The notes under the pieces are model-generated. The model saw nothing but the letters and a program-made list of their open reading frames with translations. It had not been told where the DNA came from and ran no database searches. The translations under genes and the position numbers were made by a program. A DNA stretch of 64,000 nt from Chamaecrista fasciculata (Eukaryota > Streptophyta > Magnoliopsida > Fabales > Fabaceae). Positions 1 through 12,240 of the stretch are shown one piece after another (within the stretch, counting starts at the first letter, position 1; each line of letters begins with the position of its first letter). The stretch spans positions 95,968 to 159,967 of the forward strand of contig QANZ01017430.1 of NCBI GenBank assembly GCA_003254925.1, read 5' to 3'.

Positions 1-235
1 ACGTGGTCCGCCCCGCACGCTGACCACCTCTCTCCTCCCTGCTCTATAAATAGAGCCCATTTCACCAGTTCAAGGTTAGCTACTTCTTACACTCTGAATT
101 CTCTTACTCTCACATCACTCTCTTACTAACTTGAGCGTCGGAGTACACTTCGCAGGGCCCCCCTGTGAAGCTTTTGCAGGTCTTCGTTCAAGTCTTGGCT
201 CTTGCAGCCCTCTCCGGTGAACTAGGTAAGTGCCA
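1..235 (+). mobile_element. LTR retrotransposon remnant (LTR promoter/R region)
   Basis: This edge fragment has a core promoter (TATA box CTATAAATAG at 50-59) followed about 75 bases later by a motif reading ACTTGAGCGTCGGAGT. That arrangement is common in the LTRs of plant Ty3/gypsy-type elements. No coding region follows and the left part is outside the window, so this is probably a truncated or solo LTR. A minus-strand segment near 14600-14800 has the same layout. Family assignment is from memory of the motif only. Confidence 0.5.
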
Positions 236-1559
236 GTCATTTTCCAGTTTATCAGATATGTTAGCCGCATAAACAATTTTTCAATTTAAAGCTACGTTTA
301 AATAATTTTCTGACAATTTTTGTGGGCATCTGTTTTGCTATATGTTATAGTTTTATAAGAAGATAGCTGGATAGTGCATCCGCTCCATTCGAAGTTTCTT
401 TTTTCAGAAGAAATTCAAGGAATCCGAAAGTTTTCTAGATGAACACAAAAGTTCAGAAGTCAAATAAAATACTTTTTTCTCTAAAATCTCTTACTTATTT
501 TTTTGGGTCCAACTCAAATCTCTCTTACCAAAATATTAGTTGCACTTACATTGAGTTAGGCCTAGCCTCCTAGGCAGGAGGTTCAACATTAAGCTTATAC
601 CCAGCCCATTACTCATTTGGGCCCAAATAATAATTATTGAGCACGTATTTCCAACTAGGCAACTAGCCAACTACTCCCTTCCTCGTTACCATTGTCTATC
701 AATTAAACCTTTTTTGTTTTCCTAGTAATCCTAACAAAAAAAAGAACAATTTTTTTTGAACCAAAAAAAAAAAAAGAACAATTACAAATAAAAAAATAAT
801 CAAAATAATTATAGTAGTTATCAGTTTTCAGAAACAGAAACAAAAACTGTTTCAAATGATTCATAAATGGATCAATCTATTCTCCTCACGGGGATTTTTC
901 CGTTCAGGATTTTTTTTTTTTTTTGCGGAGAGAAATAATAAGAATTGATATATTCATAATGTGCTGGTCAATGACGAATTGACATGCTCATCCCATTTGT
1001 ACAAAGCTCTTAATGGGCAATCTATTGATAGATTTAACTTGATAGACCAATATCTGCGAAACATTGGGTTCAACTGGCCACCTCATATAAATTCCATTGT
1101 TGCCAATGTAGGTTCAGTTGTACCCATCTCGACCACCAAAACCATTGGGAGCTCAACGAATTAATGTCAGTGCCTTGTGCACATATTGGCAAGCAGACTA
1201 CCGTAACAAATTAGTGGGCTACTTTTAGATCATATGCACAAGCTGTTATCAGTTATCACCTATGGACACTGACACGGACACGGGACACGACACAGACACG
1301 GACCCAGCGACACATATGAGTGTCGGACACTGACACGTGTCTGACACGGCGACACGCCTTCAAAATGAAGTATCCATGCTTCCTATGTTATCACAATTCA
1401 CAAGTGTAGTATTACATTGTTTCCAGATACACTTGGACCTCTGTAGTCTATATTATATTATTTTATCACATTCACATATTCTTTGAGACTATCCTGAAAA
1501 TATACATGGCAGTAACCAATATGTACAAAACCTGGAAAGTCAAAAGGGAGAAATAATTA
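236..1559. other. Intergenic, no gene seen
   Basis: AT-rich sequence with poly-A and poly-T tracts. A 67-codon open stretch at 961-1164 begins at GTG and resembles nothing I recognise. A GACAC-rich simple repeat lies at 1257-1357. The right end would be the 3' flank of the minus-strand LRR gene. Confidence 0.5.
1257..1357. repeat. GACAC-rich minisatellite
   Basis: The segment is built from degenerate copies of GACACGGACAC-like units and ends in a partly palindromic stretch (GTGTCGGACACTGACACG). It is clearly more GC-rich than its surroundings. No coding meaning is apparent. Confidence 0.6.
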
Positions 1560-4165
1560 TTACAGCTGTTGATCTAGCCATGGGTCCATTGAAGCTTTTC
1601 TGGCACCAAGATATCCTGCAACACTTTCAGAAACCCCAGAAACGACATTGTTTAACAATGAAGTGCCCCACGCCATCCATCCACTACTCTCTTGCTGTTT
1701 TTTTGCTTCAGCCGCTCTTCTCTGTTCTTCTTCTGCAACTATCAACCCACCTCTTAGCCATGAACTCCTTCACAGCCTCAGCCCCTTGTTTAACAACCTC
1801 GGGTGGGGGAATTATGATTGGATTCTGATCTAGGTTGAGCTTTGTTAACTTTTCAAGCCTACCAAATGTGTCTGGAAGAGCTCGGAGCTGGTTATTGCTG
1901 AGGTCGAGCTCCCTAAGGTTAAATAGATCACAGATAGTTTCAGGAAGCTCAGTCAAGTCACTGAAATTACTACTAATGTTAAGATATTCAAGATTTGTTA
2001 GTCTCCCAATTGCTTGTGGCAGGCCACAGAGCTCATTGAAGTGAGCATCAAGATATCTAAGAGACCTCATTTCACCAATGGACGAGGGAAGCAACCGAAT
2101 CTTGTTCAAATAGACCGAAAGCCTCTCGAGGTTAGCAAGTCCATAGCCCATATTCGTTGGCAGACACATTAGGTTGTTAAAGCTTGCATCTAGCTCAACT
2201 AGTGACCTACAGTTCCATGAAAGAATGAGAGTAACAGAAGAAGACAGGACAAAGCAAAATTTAAGTTCCTCAATTGTTCATGATTACTTTTTCAATTCAA
2301 AATTGAAACACTTGGAATTTTTTTTAAACAGTCAATCATATGGTGCTTAGCTGGATAATAAAACATCAGATGTCGTCATGTCTTTATTGAAAGACCTTTA
2401 TGATAACAAGCATTATAGAAATTCCACTAGCGCAAATAGATGTGATGCCAATATCATTTAGGATGAAATGCTATTAAAAGACATAAAAGAAACATACCTG
2501 CAATGTGCAATGGATTCAGGAAGAGCATTTAGCTTGTTTCCAGAAACATTAAGAGACCTCAGATTAAGCAGCAACCCAATGGAATCTGGTAGGGACTCTA
2601 AAAGATTGGATGAAACGTCAAGCTCTTCAAGGTTTTGCAATCCAGCTATTGAATCAGGAATGGCCTAGTTTAAGACATGAAGGCATCAATTAAACAAGTA
2701 TAAGCTAATAAAGTTAATGAAATTCCATTTTCATCAGTTGTCTATGAATAACTGATCCAGTGTACTTTATTATTAAGTTCATTTTCATAAGTTTATCTAA
2801 GAATTATGGAGACATAGGTGCGGGTCTGTCAACCAATACTACCAGCATGCTTTGCCCCACAAAAGACCAAAAACTAGGAAGGTCAAACCTATTGTATCTG
2901 AATTTAAGAGATACAATCAAAACCGGTAAATGGTTGTCACCTAAGGAATGTAAGTTGTAGTACACATATGATTGACTAAAATCAATTAGATGTAGCAGAT
3001 CCTGAATAGACAAAACTGGTGGTAGTAACTAGTAAATCTTACTAGAAAAATTAAAATGAGTCCCCCCACTCAGTGACTAAGGAAAAACTGGGCAAATACC
3101 TACTAAAAAACTTAACATAGAAACCTTCTTCATTATAAATAACTCTCGATGACTTTTAGCTTTTATGACAAATAATTTAGAGTTTTCAACAAGCATCCGA
3201 GTACTCCAAGAACGCTAATACTTTACTACCAAAAAACTCAATTTTCCAAGTTGTCTTGAACTGGCATAAGAGTCTCAGAAACAAAAATCTAAGGAAGAAA
3301 CAGGTTCGTAACTAGCTTCTACAAATGAGTAATCCTACCATCAATTTCTAAGCATATATAAGTAGTATAACCATACAATATCGGCAACAATAGACTCACT
3401 CACACACACACACCCACACATATATATATTCAGTCTTTACGCTTCTTCAAGCAGATGATGTAGGTTCATGCAGAAGTGATTACATGTACATGTACCTGTC
3501 TTGGAACATTTTACCATTTTCCAAGCTCAAAACAAAAGTAAAAACCACAAGATAGGCCACCAAAAGGACTTGAGGTTTAAGACAATATAGACAAGAATCG
3601 CACTCACCATGTATTGATTGCTAGACAAATTAAGTACCACCAACCCTCGAATCTTGCCAAACGCCTCTGGAATCAGCCTCAGCTGACGCCCAGAAAGCTC
3701 AACCCTCTCCATTTCCTCACTCTCTGCTTTCCTCAATATCTCAACAACTTCATCATTCACCTCTTCCTTCGATTCCGCCACGACCGACTCGTAAACCCTA
3801 ACCAACCTCTCTTCTGCATCCCTCAACCGTTTCACGTGCTCCTCGCGCATTTCCTCCATCCTCATCAGCGCCTCATACACCTGCATCTCTTTCGGCTCCT
3901 CCGTTTCTTGAATCTTGGACCGCGCGAAAGCGACCGCAGAAATGTCTGGGCGAGGACCTAGGGTTCGGAGGAGAGACAGAGTCTGGGTGATTTGAAGCTC
4001 GGGAATGAGTCGGGTCAATGCGTTTAAGACTTTCGGGTGGGGCAAAAGAGGGAATCGGGTCATCAGAGTTTGATGAAGCTCTGAAGATAGAGGAGAGTAA
4101 GCGTGGGGGTCAATCTGGTTTAAAACGTAGCAGAGAATCGGAAAATCGTCAGGGTTTGGATCCAT
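1560..4165 (-). CDS. Plant intracellular Ras-group-related LRR protein (PIRL), C-terminal frame broken
   Basis: Cytoplasmic leucine-rich-repeat protein of the PIRL family, whose LRRs resemble those of animal Ras-binding LRR proteins. Exons by splice sites: 4165-3608, 2664-2498, 2206-1560. The start [11 protein letters not shown] is typical of the PIRL1/3/9 branch. Residues 1-165 are a helical, partly coiled-coil N-terminus ([19 protein letters not shown]). About ten LRRs follow from NLSSNQ to [10 protein letters not shown], including the family's distinctive [18 protein letters not shown]. After FMAKRWVD (about 1746-1757) the frame runs into a stop at once (CRRRTEKSG), while the conserved continuation (IVAEEEQRR ... 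DPWLDQQL) sits in the next frame down to the stop at 1560. Exon lengths sum to 1372, not a multiple of three, so one base too many or two too few are present. This is either a recent frameshift removing about 50 residues or an assembly error. Repaired length would be near 457 residues. PIRL roles in Arabidopsis include pollen development; the role here is unknown. Confidence 0.85.
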
Positions 4166-5150
4166 TTTCACACAGAGATACAAGAAACAGTGAAGTAGGG
4201 GGGAAAGGGGAAGAAGATGAAGATAGATATATGTGGAAAGAAGATACTAGAATGGATCATACTAGTGTGTGTGATCATCACGTTACAAGTGCTCCTGAAT
4301 TGATTGCTAAAGAAAAGGTGAGGAGTCGGCGTGGGAAATCTGATCTGGTTCGCGCCTTGGACTCCACCTGTAACAAAGTTGAAACCGATGAGTGTATGCT
4401 CTATTTTTCTCAAAAATCCCAATGGCCATGGCATTTTGGTCCTATTATCTTCACGTGCCTCGGGTCAAACGAATATCACTATTTAATCCCAAAATGTGTT
4501 TTTAAAGTCTCGCATCAGCTATAATTAGCAAACGACAAATTTCTATTTCTATTAATGTACAATTGAGAGTTGAGACATGGATGAGTGTGTCCTTCTCTAT
4601 TCCAATATATATATATCGAATATCCTGTTTCAATTAGAAGGTTCTTCTAAGAGATCTGTGTCTTATCATTTGCCACACCCCACACAGCATACCTCTTGTG
4701 TTACATCATTGATCAAATATTGAAACTTTTCTTCTTCGTACTTCTAACTTTTATAGGTTATGTTTAAGAGTTTTAACAAATAGTTATTAATCAAATGCCA
4801 TGAAATGAAATAGAATCAAGCGAATTTATATGAAATTAAAAAGAACAGAGTGGAAGACTTTTTTAAAAAATGACACTTATTAAACCATTCATTTTCATCT
4901 TCAAATCTCCATATTGAGGACTTTAGAAAACATTAACTTTTATAGATGATTATTGAGGACTTTGAAAATCCTTCTGTCAAGTTATCTCATTTTTATAAAT
5001 TCATTCAAATATAAGTTTAGTCTAAATAAATCATTAGTTTCTATTTATTGTGAGTTTTTGTCTTACTCTTTGACTATTAGTACTCTTTAGTGTTCTATTG
5101 TGTTGCACTGCTTAAAGGCGAAAGGAAAATGTTCTTGTCATGGGCAGTAG
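4166..5150. other. 5' flank of the PIRL gene, no other gene
   Basis: This is the presumed promoter and 5' UTR region of the minus-strand PIRL gene. An open plus-strand stretch at 4018-4524 is largely antisense to PIRL exon 1 and is not regarded as a gene. Beyond about 4560 the DNA is AT-rich with a short AT microsatellite near 4605. Confidence 0.5.
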
Positions 5151-5420
5151 TAATAAACTAATAATTTAGTCTCAGAATTATATTTAATTTAACAATTCAG
5201 TCCCTGAAAAATTAAAATACATATTTAGTCCTTAAAAAATTAAAATAATATATTTTTCAGTCTTTAAAAAATTAAAATGAAGTATTATTTACTATTTAGT
5301 CTACAAAAATGATTAATTAGTATATTATTTTGATCTTTTCAGGATTAAACTTTATATTTCAATATTTCAAAGATCGAATTATCCGTGATCTTTTTCATAG
5401 GTTAAATTATTAGTTTACTA
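5151..5420. mobile_element. MITE-like foldback element, family A
   Basis: The ends form a terminal inverted repeat: TAAACTAATAATTTA near 5154 and TAAATTATTAGTTTA near 5403. Inside are repeated TTTAGTC(C/T) motifs alternating with AAAAATTAAAAT. Degraded relatives occur at 8745-8935, 31956-32224, about 40500-40590 and about 52600-52680. No coding capacity. Confidence 0.6.
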
Positions 5421-5630
5421 TATATTTAATCATGCTTTTGTAATGAATAATGATAATGATTATTGTCTAAGTTTGCTTAACAAATCAACTATGACGAGGT
5501 CACGAGGCAATTTTATTATTATATTTATATCTAGTATATAAGGTGATTCAATTTTATTATTATATTTATATCCAGTATATAAGGCGATTCGATTATGTTT
5601 TTCTGTGGCCATAACTATAGCACCAGCTAG

Positions 5631-6313
5631 GAGGGGCGGAGCCAGGAATTTTGGTTAGGGGCCGATATTTTTTTGGGTCAAAATTTATTTTGTTCACTTA
5701 TATTTATCTAAAGTTTTGTTTTGAATCTAATTTTTTTTTGTTTTGTTTTAGTCTTTAATATTTCTTAAAAGTTATATAATTAGTTTATAACTATTGAATA
5801 TAGTCATATCTCTCTCGGTTTAAAACCGAATGTAATGAAATTAGAGTTGTGTAAATTTGATGAGTTTTTTTTACCCAATTGGAGTCATTAGCAAACGAGA
5901 GAGCTATGACCACATTCAATAGTTAATGACCAAATATGAAACTTTTGAAAAACATTAAGACCAAAGCATAACAAAAAAAATATTATGGACCAAAATGGAA
6001 CTTTAGATAAGCATTAAAGACCAAAATAAAATTTTAGCCTATTTTTTCTCTATATATTATAATATTATAAGATAAAATGTATAAGTTGAACAAAAATATT
6101 ATAAAACATATAAAATAAATAAGGAGATAATGAGGTTGAAGAGATAATAATAATAATAATAATTAACTCGATTTAAATATTAAATAATAAAAAGTGACAA
6201 ATCACACTCTCACGAANGGGGGGCACCACTAAGCTATTGGTGAAGCTTTGTTACTATTTAGAGTAAAATCCTATATTTTATAAAAATTTTGGGGGATCAT
6301 GTAACTCCGCCCT
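5631..6313. mobile_element. Non-autonomous TIR transposon with 9-bp target duplication
   Basis: The element begins GAGGGGCGGAGCCAGG and ends in the inverted counterpart TAACTCCGCCCT. It is bracketed by the direct repeat ACCAGCTAG (5622-5630 and 6314-6322), a nine-base target site duplication. The inner part (about 5690-6040) is itself a hairpin with arms resembling those of the 60734-61246 element, which suggests nesting. One ambiguous base (N at 6217). The duplication length fits hAT (8 bp) or Mutator (9 bp) superfamilies. No open reading frame of note. Confidence 0.7.
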
Positions 6314-6337
6314 ACCAGCTAGCATCAATCATTTTTA

Positions 6338-7233
6338 AAAGGCTTAAGTGCACTTTCGGTCCCATAACTATGACAAAGGTTTTATTTTGGTCCGATAATT
6401 TTTTTGTTGCAATTTTGGTCCCATAACTATGACAAAGGTTTCATTTTGGTCACATAACTTTTTTTGTTGCAATTTTGGTCCCATAACTATGACAAAGGTT
6501 TCATTTTGGTCCCATTATTTTTTTTGTTGCAATTTTGGTCTCATAACTTCTCAAAAGGTTCCACCGATAGTCCCTTGGTGAATTCCATCCATATTTAGCC
6601 GTTAAGTATGACGTGGCATAGTGACTAGGATCATGATGTGTCAAAATAAGATGAAATGGACTGAAATAGGATTTATATGCAACATATTAAAACTTATCTA
6701 TACCCAACCACAATATATACAAAGAGTGGTACTTCCTCTTCCTCGTCAGCCCAATGGGACTTCCTCTTCCTCGTTCCGCTTCTCGATTTGTCGTCGCCGC
6801 CGCTTTGGTCGTTTGACTCTGGTTGAGGATCCCATCGACTTCGTCGGTGCCTTCTGCTTGATGTCTCTTCTTCCCCACCAGATTGGTACCTATCAGTACC
6901 ACTCTTTGTATATATGGTGGTTGGGTATAGATAAGTTTTAATATGTTGCATATAGTTCCTATTTCAGTCTATTTCATCTTATTTTGCCACATCATGATCC
7001 TAGTCACTATGCCACGTCATACTTAACGACTAAATATGGATGAAATTCACCAAGGGACTAACGGTGGAACCTTTTGAGAAGTTATGAGACCAAAATTGCA
7101 ACAAAAAAAAGTTATGGGACTAAAATGAAACCTTTGTCATAGTTATGGGACCAAAATTGCAACAAAAAAAGTTATGGGACCAAAATGAAACCTTTGTCAT
7201 AGTTATGGGACCAAAAGTGCACTTAACCTTTCT
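6338..7233. mobile_element. Long foldback element with tandem-repeat arms
   Basis: The ends are inverted repeats (TTAAGTGCACTTT near 6345; AAAGTGCACTTAA near 7214). The left arm carries about three tandem units of roughly 60 bases, each containing GGTCCCATAACTATGACAAA; the right arm carries the inverse units. A second inverted pair (AAAGAGTGGTAC near 6720, GTACCACTCTTTG near 6896) closes the hairpin around a short GC-richer core. Transcription through the element would give long double-stranded RNA. The open frames at 6621-6951 are by-products of the inverted arms. Confidence 0.75.
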
Positions 7234-8744
7234 AAAATATTGCTTCCTAGTTCATCCTAACCAGTTTTTCTTAGATATTATAAAATTCCACCTGTTTATT
7301 AGAGGATCTTATATTCTCTTTAGTAAAAAGAAAAACTGTGTTTTATTTATAGAATTTCAAATACCGTGTATTTTTAAATAACAAAAATTTCATTTTTCGT
7401 CATTTTTATTCATTTAATTTAAAATATTTCGTTTGGATATTAATTAAAAATTTTAATTAATTCTTAATCTAATAAATTAGAAACCTTGTGTTGAAAGAGA
7501 AAGAGAAAATTATGCTTGTTATTAGAAAAGAGAATGAGGACTGCTTAAGAATTTCACAAATTTCACATCTCAAGTAAAAATTGTAAACTCTACTTAAGAA
7601 TATAAAAACTCCTTAAATTACTATTGAAATTAAATCACCAATATTGTTCATCCAAAGTTCAAACAATGAATTTAATTTTAAAGTAATTTGAATACCTCTA
7701 ATATTACCTTTTTTTTTCAATTTTACCTCATCCGAACACACCTTAATTGAATTGTTATCCAAAAGAAAGAAAAACCATACATTATTTTAATTTGATTTTG
7801 GCTGAAGCTTTTCAATATATTTTTTCCACGGAATTAGTGGCATGATATATCTATCTTTTTCGCATGTTTTAATTTCAGCTATTAGTTGTAATCTTTTAGA
7901 CCTCTTCAAGTTTCGTGCTAGATTTGATATCTTCCACCCAATGTTAGTATTATCACATCCCGTCATCTTTCTTAAGGATCATTGTGCCTCCTCCTCCTAC
8001 CTTATCTCTAGACAAATAATAATTTAATCCGCCGATCATACCTTATTAAAAAAGACACCTTTATATTATACTTAAGGTTAGTTAGAATCAAATGCGCCTC
8101 ATATGCACATTAGCGTAATTGAATTGAGAGCTGCTGAATTAATAATAGCTTCAGTGCTGAAGATTCATAATTCTATTTACTTTCTTGAATTCGACCTTTT
8201 ACTATTTCCATTTCCCATGTCATTTCTGTGTCAAGGAAGTCACCAGCAGACAAATTAGCAATGCTCTCAAGTAGATCTTAGGTGTCAAGCCTTCAAGTAT
8301 CCAGATATAGGAGCGAAGAATAACATCATCGAACAAGGTGGGGCAGGAAGAATAAAACCCTGAACTGTTCTCTGCTATGTAAAAACGATCGAATTCACCT
8401 CCACATATGTTTTGGCTTTTCATATTTGTTTATAAAAATTAGATTTTAGGTCCAGCTACTTTGGCCGTGTGATACGCATATATCTTTCTGAGACAGCTAA
8501 GGGAATCTTCTTCCCTTTGGAAGGTCCTTTTGTTTCCAAACCCCAGAATCATATTGTCCCTCTCTTTGGATATGCCATTACCATATCTTCAAAGTTGTTT
8601 CAATTATTCTTTTAATGTTGCTTTTCCATCTTTCTTTCTTTTGTCTTTGTATCTTTTATTGTATTCCAAGTTATTCTGGCAGACTTCCATGTGCCAGCTG
8701 TACTTTGTGATAATTTCATTTTGAGTTATTCAGTTTCTAAAAAT
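7234..8744. other. Intergenic, no gene seen
   Basis: Very AT-rich sequence with no supportable coding region. Minus-strand sequence at 8220-8423 is open for 67 codons but matches no family I recognise. Confidence 0.5.
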
Positions 8745-8935
8745 CACCAATTTAATAATTTAATTTTTAAAAACTTAAAATAATATATTTATTAATTATT
8801 TTTATGAATTAAATAATATACTGTTTTATAAAGAATTAAAGAGTATATTATTTTAATAAAATTAAATTTTATATTTAAATTTTTTTAAAAACCGCCGTGA
8901 TCTTTTAAAAGCAAATTATTAGTTTCATCTTTTAT
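8745..8935. mobile_element. Degraded copy of MITE family A
   Basis: It shares TAATAATTTAATTTTTAAAAA at the left and CCGTGATCTTTT followed by AAATTATTAGTTT at the right with the element at 5151-5420. Internal similarity is weak, so this is an old copy. Confidence 0.4.
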
Positions 8936-9878
8936 TTACTTTATCGGAAGGGTTCATTCATCTCTCTTGTATGTTCCATTCACAACTATAAAGAGCTTCA
9001 TGCAGTGTCTGGACCCCACACCACGCGATTTTAAACATCAACCCCAATTGATGTTTGTTCATGGCAGCAGACTGATTGAATCTGCTTCTAAAACCAAACC
9101 TGGTCATCAACATCAGTAATTTAGCTTTATAAGTTCATAAAATTGAAACACAAAGAAATAACACGGGTACGCTAATCTTTTTTAAAAATGCCTACTAAAA
9201 ATCACCATACCGAAAAGGAAAATTAGTAACAGAGCAAGAGTATATAAATCCCAACAAAATTTTAGTCATGTAGGAACTAGGAACTTACTATCACTACCAG
9301 AGTACCTGTTGACTGAGATTCTTCGCTGGCTTCCCGATTCAGCCCTTTCATTCTTATCATTCAATTCAACCTGCAAAGAAAAACCATCAAACAATTAATC
9401 GATCAGGAAAAGATTGTACCAATAATGGCGAGGGAGAAAGAAGATAAGCCGATCACCGAGAGCAAGATCAACAAACACTAAACGAACAGCAGAACGCATG
9501 GGGAGAACGGAAGGATATGGGCAAAATAACTGCAACGAGACTTTGATGGGGTAGTTGGAAAGAGTGAAAGTAGTTACGCTACGGAATTCCCCGAAGGAAA
9601 AAGCAAGACTCACGCACACAAGAAAAGGACGGAAGAAAGAAACAAACTCACCATCACAATTTTGAATCCAAAAACGTAATAGGACTGAAATTAATTTAAA
9701 AGGCCAAGGATCACAAGCTGAAATGGCAACCCCTCTCAACGATTTACAGTCCTCTTTTACATCATATATCGATCTACGCCTTTCCAATTCATGTTAATTA
9801 TATAATTTTAAGCTCCTTTTGCCTTTTTTTTTTTTTTTTGGTTCGTTTGTCCTGAATTGGTTTTCATGAAATCTGTTC
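8936..9878. other. Region downstream of the PB1 gene
   Basis: This contains the probable 3' UTR of the PB1 gene. On the minus strand there is a good donor (GATG|GTGAGT near 9650) and an exon-like block bounded by TTTGCAG near 9373 and CAG|GTACTC near 9303. Joining them does not extend a sensible frame, so a 3' UTR intron or a separate non-coding transcript is possible. No protein gene is claimed. Confidence 0.35.
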
Positions 9879-10669
9879 TTAATAGTTCCCAACATCCATG
9901 GATCGATCACTCAGGCGCCTATTGCTAGACTGCCAGTGGTTCCCACCGTGGATTAGGCAAATGCGGTTAGGGTTTTCCTGCGCAGGGTAGGCATAGTGAG
10001 GAAGAGGAATATTTCTTCCACCAGTTTTTTTCATGCCATTCGGATACGCCATCGGCGCCGACATCTGATGCACGCAGCGGTCGACGACCGGCGGCACGAT
10101 CTTCGAATACCTCGGGCTACAGCCAAAAGTAGAACAACCACAACCACCAGCAGTAGAACTGTGCGACGACGACGATGACGATGAAGACGAAGATATCGAT
10201 GATTTTGACAAAGACGACGACGAAGGATTAGAAAGCTTCTTGTGGAATGATTTCGGCGGCGTAAGAAAGGCTCTAATCTTCAAATACGAGGGCGGCGACG
10301 CAACGAGATCGTATTCCTCCATGAGATTCGCCAGATCCTCGTCGGAGGTGATGGATACCAAAGCATCGAGATCTTCCGTGGGCAATTGACAGCGAAGTGT
10401 CACAGCAGCTGAGCCACACAGCTCTCCCAACTTTACCAACAGCTCTGTATCAAACAGAGCAATCAACTCTCACATCTTCAAGAAAACGCAATGAAATCAA
10501 ATAGCGACGAAATCAAAGAAAACTAACCGGAAAAGGAGATGGAACGGTCGACGGAGAGTACACGGGTGTGGCCGCCGACGTAGCGGAGCTTGCCGTCGGG
10601 ATAGCGGGGGAGGATTCTGCCGCCGTGGCTGCAGAGGAATTTAATGGTGGATTTACAAGGTTCAACCAT
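9879..10669 (-). CDS. PB1-domain (octicosapeptide/Phox/Bem1p) family protein
   Basis: Two exons: 10669-10528 and 10444-9879, giving 235 residues. The first starts MVEPCKSTIKFLCSHGGRIL and ends in the classic PB1 core (PDGKLRYVGG, RVLSVDRSISFS). The spliced junction restores SISFSELLVKLGELCG, which fixes the intron. The second exon completes the PB1 domain (LRCQLPTEDLDALVSITSDE, the OPCA-type acidic segment; about residues 70-100). A serine-rich linker and a proline/asparagine-rich tail follow, ending DRSMDVGNY. PB1 domains mediate head-to-tail protein pairing; plant members with only this domain are poorly characterised. No kinase domain follows, so this is a short member. Its promoter is largely lost in the N gap just upstream. 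Confidence 0.85.
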
Positions 10670-10748
10670 GGTGTGTTGGGGATTAGGTACGAGAGATGAT
10701 AGGTCCAGTTTCGTAGTGAGAAGGCGAAGACGCAGGAAAAGGGAAAAG

Positions 10749-11260
10749 NNNNNNNNNNNNNNNNNNNNNNNNNNNNNNNNNNNNNNNNNNNNNNNNNNNN
10801 NNNNNNNNNNNNNNNNNNNNNNNNNNNNNNNNNNNNNNNNNNNNNNNNNNNNNNNNNNNNNNNNNNNNNNNNNNNNNNNNNNNNNNNNNNNNNNNNNNNN
10901 NNNNNNNNNNNNNNNNNNNNNNNNNNNNNNNNNNNNNNNNNNNNNNNNNNNNNNNNNNNNNNNNNNNNNNNNNNNNNNNNNNNNNNNNNNNNNNNNNNNN
11001 NNNNNNNNNNNNNNNNNNNNNNNNNNNNNNNNNNNNNNNNNNNNNNNNNNNNNNNNNNNNNNNNNNNNNNNNNNNNNNNNNNNNNNNNNNNNNNNNNNNN
11101 NNNNNNNNNNNNNNNNNNNNNNNNNNNNNNNNNNNNNNNNNNNNNNNNNNNNNNNNNNNNNNNNNNNNNNNNNNNNNNNNNNNNNNNNNNNNNNNNNNNN
11201 NNNNNNNNNNNNNNNNNNNNNNNNNNNNNNNNNNNNNNNNNNNNNNNNNNNNNNNNNNNN
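10749..11260. other. Assembly gap (512 N)
   Basis: An unbroken run of N begins 79 bases upstream of the PB1 start codon. It hides most of that gene's 5' UTR and promoter. Confidence 0.99.
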
Positions 11261-12240
11261 TCCTTTGCTCATTATTATATGATTTGGATATAAAACAAAC
11301 TTATATAGATATATTGAGGGAAATAATTGATTTTATATGTGAAAGTAAGGGTATGTCGATTGAGACTTCAATATAGTATACTAAGGGCTTTGTGTGTCTA
11401 GGGCACGTAAATATTAAAGATCAAAATGAAATTGATAGTAAATATTGTGGATCCAAGTGAAATTTTGGCTTAAAAAACATAAAGATAGAGAGAGAGGCAC
11501 AACCTATGTTCTCAACCCACTGTCTAGTTTTTTATTTAATTTATAATTATATTATGAATAATTATGTATTTTTTGATTGGTTAATTAAAGTTTAGCCTAA
11601 AGTTAAAGAAAACCGACTACCAAAAAGGAATGAAGCCATATAATATAAGATAAGATGATTTGAAATATTGGTTAAGATAGTATACAATGTTTGACTTTCA
11701 ACGTTTTTACTTCATCTTAGTTTATATGGAATGGTTATTACATATTGAAAATTCATAGTTAAAACAATTTTTTTCTTGATTGTCTTTTAAACTATTGGTC
11801 CACAAGATTTCATTTTCAAAATGTTTTAAGTCTCGAACGAGTTCGCATTAACAAATAAAAAAGATTTATATCAAATATACATCATTCATTCCACACCATT
11901 ATATTAATCTTTAAGGTTGATGTTACATTTGATACAGTTCATTTTTAATGTTTAATTATTTTTGTAAGATTTTGGGTGTACTTAGATAAACGATATCAAA
12001 TATCCACGTGAAGACTCGATTACAAAGGCGAACACGGATTCACGAACTCATTGTTGTACACAGCAAATGCATCGGTAGAGATGAACATAGAGACTGGTGG
12101 AGTTTCACATATCTCTCAACACACAGAAAACCTCTTTTCTTTCAAGAAGCCACTCCCACTTCTTTCAGCTTTTTCTCCTCTTGAGAAACTTATATACGTG
12201 TGTGTTGGAGAGAAAAAAGCAAAGCCCGATGGTGTTAGGT
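11261..12240. other. Intergenic, no gene seen
   Basis: AT-rich DNA without coding signal. A short GC-richer stretch around 12000-12220 contains brief open frames without recognisable similarity. Confidence 0.45.

Noticed and set aside
4018..4524. Open plus-strand stretch of 168 codons
   Set aside because: It overlaps PIRL exon 1 in antisense and has no family resemblance; the minus-strand reading is clearly the gene.
8220..8423. Minus-strand open stretch of 67 codons
   Set aside because: No similarity to a known family, no promoter or splice context.
9395..9787. Minus-strand open stretch downstream of the PB1 gene
   Set aside because: No recognisable domain, and splice-like signals inside it do not join into a frame. 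Probably 3' UTR or intron.
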